Positions 62,717-64,000 of a stretch of 64,000 nt of DNA are shown piece by piece (the first letter of the stretch is position 1; each line of letters opens with the position of its first letter). A model generated the notes under the pieces. That model ran no database searches. It was not told the DNA's origin and worked only from the letters and a program-made list of their open reading frames with translations. The DNA comes from Leeuwenhoekiella nanhaiensis (GTDB lineage: Bacteria; Bacteroidota; Bacteroidia; Flavobacteriales; Flavobacteriaceae). The translations under genes were made by a program, and so were the position numbers. The stretch is from contig NZ_KZ319294.1 in the NCBI RefSeq assembly GCF_002744755.1, positions 62,001 to 126,000 of the forward strand, given 5' to 3'.

Positions 62717-63646
62717 TTATTTTTTTGTCAGATTGGCTTTTATTTTAACAATTCTTCTCTTACAATAGGCCAAGGTACTTTTATAATAATTAGCAACCAG
62801 GTACTTTTTATCTCTTTGCTCAATAGCACAAAGTAAAAAATCTAAAAGTCTATTTTCTTCTAAATAATCTGGCAGAGGTTCTATAAATATTGGTTCAGAA
62901 AGTATTTTTGCATATCGGTGAGGATCTGAATTTACTTTAATAATTTCTCGAATGCAGTCTTCATCAGACTCAAATTCTGATCTATCTATAAACCTTTTAG
63001 GGTTAAACACCTTACTTACAAGAGGATCACCCCAATAGATTGGAATGCTATTAGACAGAAATGCATCAACAATTTTTTCCGTTAAATAACCAGGAAAGCG
63101 TTCATTCTCAAAAGAAAGAACAAACCTATAATTCTTAATAAAATCAATTTTATTAAGAATTGGGCCTCCTATAGTATTCAGATATCTACCACCAGAATCA
63201 ACGGTTAGAAGACAATTTAATTTTTTAAAAAAATTAATTCGCTCATAAGATCTTGGGTTCGATACCACCATAGCGCAAAATTTCCTAGAATCGTATAAAC
63301 GTAATGATTCTTCGAATCCTGGAGACTTAAGTTGGCCTAACAGGTTTGACTCTAAAATTCGCGTGGCAAAATACGGCAGCCTATACTGACGCTTATTTCT
63401 CCTAAATTCAAACGAAATACTATAATCTGTTTCTAAAAAATTAGTCTTTCGATTTTCAGATGTAAAGAATATTCTTAAACATTTAAATTTCAAAAACTGA
63501 TTCCCAAAGCAAGAATAGATGAGAACTTCCGGATCATCAGATAGTATTAATTCATACTTTTTATTGAGCAGACGATAAAGATAATTTTCCCTGACAATAA
63601 AACCAGGCCAAAAATCTGAAAACTGAATTTTAAGGATGGGTTTCAA
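62717..63646 (-). CDS. GT10 fucosyltransferase
   Basis: 309 residues. NYRFVLSFENERFPGYLTEKIVDAFLSNSIPIYWGDPLVSKVFNPKRFID at about 172-221 is the GT10 alpha-1,3/1,4-fucosyltransferase signature, which binds GDP-fucose. The N-terminal acceptor half is diverged, as usual for the family. A/T-rich. TTG start at 63644-63646, two bases after the upstream stop. No GDP-fucose synthesis genes are in the window. Confidence 0.88.
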   Translation of the reverse strand: MKPILKIQFSDFWPGFIVRENYLYRLLNKKYELILSDDPEVLIYSCFGNQFLKFKCLRIFFTSENRKTNFLETDYSISFEFRRNKRQYRLPYFATRILESNLLGQLKSPGFEESLRLYDSRKFCAMVVSNPRSYERINFFKKLNCLLTVDSGGRYLNTIGGPILNKIDFIKNYRFVLSFENERFPGYLTEKIVDAFLSNSIPIYWGDPLVSKVFNPKRFIDRSEFESDEDCIREIIKVNSDPHRYAKILSEPIFIEPLPDYLEENRLLDFLLCAIEQRDKKYLVANYYKSTLAYCKRRIVKIKANLTKK

Positions 63647-63648
63647 TT

Positions 63649-64000
63649 CTAATTAACGAAAAGCTTTTTTAAAATTTCAATAGTGGTTTTTCGACTATAA
63701 CTGTTACTTAAGAGTTGAGGTTTTAATAGTATGGCTTTCAAAATCTCTCTTCGGTCCGCATTATTAAATAAAAGACTGCGTAATTTTTTATTATAACTAT
63801 GGTTGAATTGATTTAGATCACCATTTTTCTCTAAAATCCAATTTTGCAATTCTATTTCAGCCTCTTTTCGAATTTTAAAATAAAAATTCCAATTCCAGTA
63901 GTCAGGCCTTTGAAATTGAAATAACATTTTTCTGGTTTTAGGGCTCATTGAATGAAAATTCTCAAGAACCATCCTCACTCCTCTATCAAAATTTCTCTGC
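63649..64000 (-). CDS. partial CDS at right edge, function unknown
   Basis: Open frame ending at a TAA at 63649-63651 and still open at base 64000, so only the C-terminal ~117 residues are seen (FDRGVRMVLENFHSMSPKTRKML at the edge). Rich in Lys, Asn, Phe and Leu, probably alpha-helical, with no recognisable motif. From its position two bases upstream of the GT10 gene it is likely another polysaccharide gene; the helical tail could be the end of a glycosyltransferase. A GTG at 63976-63978 could be a start, but the frame continues past it. Confidence 0.6.
   Translation of the reverse strand, partial: QRNFDRGVRMVLENFHSMSPKTRKMLFQFQRPDYWNWNFYFKIRKEAEIELQNWILEKNGDLNQFNHSYNKKLRSLLFNNADRREILKAILLKPQLLSNSYSRKTTIEILKKLFVN

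Overview
The window looks like a chromosomal stretch of a marine-type member of the Flavobacteriaceae (Bacteroidota). Supporting signs are menaquinone genes, many lipoproteins (one with an SDDDD motif after the lipobox cysteine), TAnnTTTG-type promoters, frequent TTG starts, a DnaJ with a reduced zinc finger, and flavobacterial-style intergenic repeats. I identified no rRNA, tRNA, CRISPR array, prophage or classical insertion sequence.

Positions 1-38354 are mostly housekeeping. In order: menC (cut by the left edge), an MBL-fold hydrolase and menA; two secreted GH13 enzymes with overlapping ends (a MalS-like alpha-amylase and an alpha-glucosidase); DUF421, CIA30 and DJ-1/PfpI proteins; two lipoproteins bracketed by a duplicated terminator plus a nitronate-monooxygenase tail; nitronate monooxygenase and mnmA; a four-FAS1 lipoprotein; yidC and pyrG; DUF3820, pentapeptide and MATE genes; a GH3-family enzyme; an M28 peptidase; PPK2; an NtrC-type regulator; a DUF6268/MscS pair; an ABC-2 exporter; grpE-dnaJ; YceI; a TIGR01777 epimerase; and lnt.

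Positions 38332-64000 are one long minus-strand surface-polysaccharide cluster, read from 64000 towards 38332. It ends with the priming polyprenyl-phosphate sugar transferase. It encodes an O-antigen ligase/polymerase-like protein, a GT-C-like membrane protein, about a dozen GT2 and GT4 glycosyltransferases, a GT10 fucosyltransferase, a NodZ-like candidate fucosyltransferase, an acetyltransferase, an FkbM methyltransferase, and the whole neuA-neuB-neuC route to CMP-N-acetylneuraminate. Most neighbours overlap by 1-11 bases, so translation is probably coupled. The predicted product is a sialylated and perhaps fucosylated surface glycan. No flippase and no recognised sialyltransferase lie in the window.

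The most unusual object is inside this cluster. Between neuA and neuB a small GIY-YIG nuclease gene is flanked by two directly repeated 142-bp elements. Each can fold into a four-way, cloverleaf-like structure, and one arm keeps its pairing by compensatory changes between copies. A perfect (TTAATTG)6 tract then lies just upstream of neuB. I read this as a candidate nuclease-associated palindromic mobile element. Other points worth a look are an internally deleted relic of the nitronate monooxygenase gene, a structured repeat near 23.7 kb, and an unclassified protein next to neuC that could be the missing sialyltransferase.
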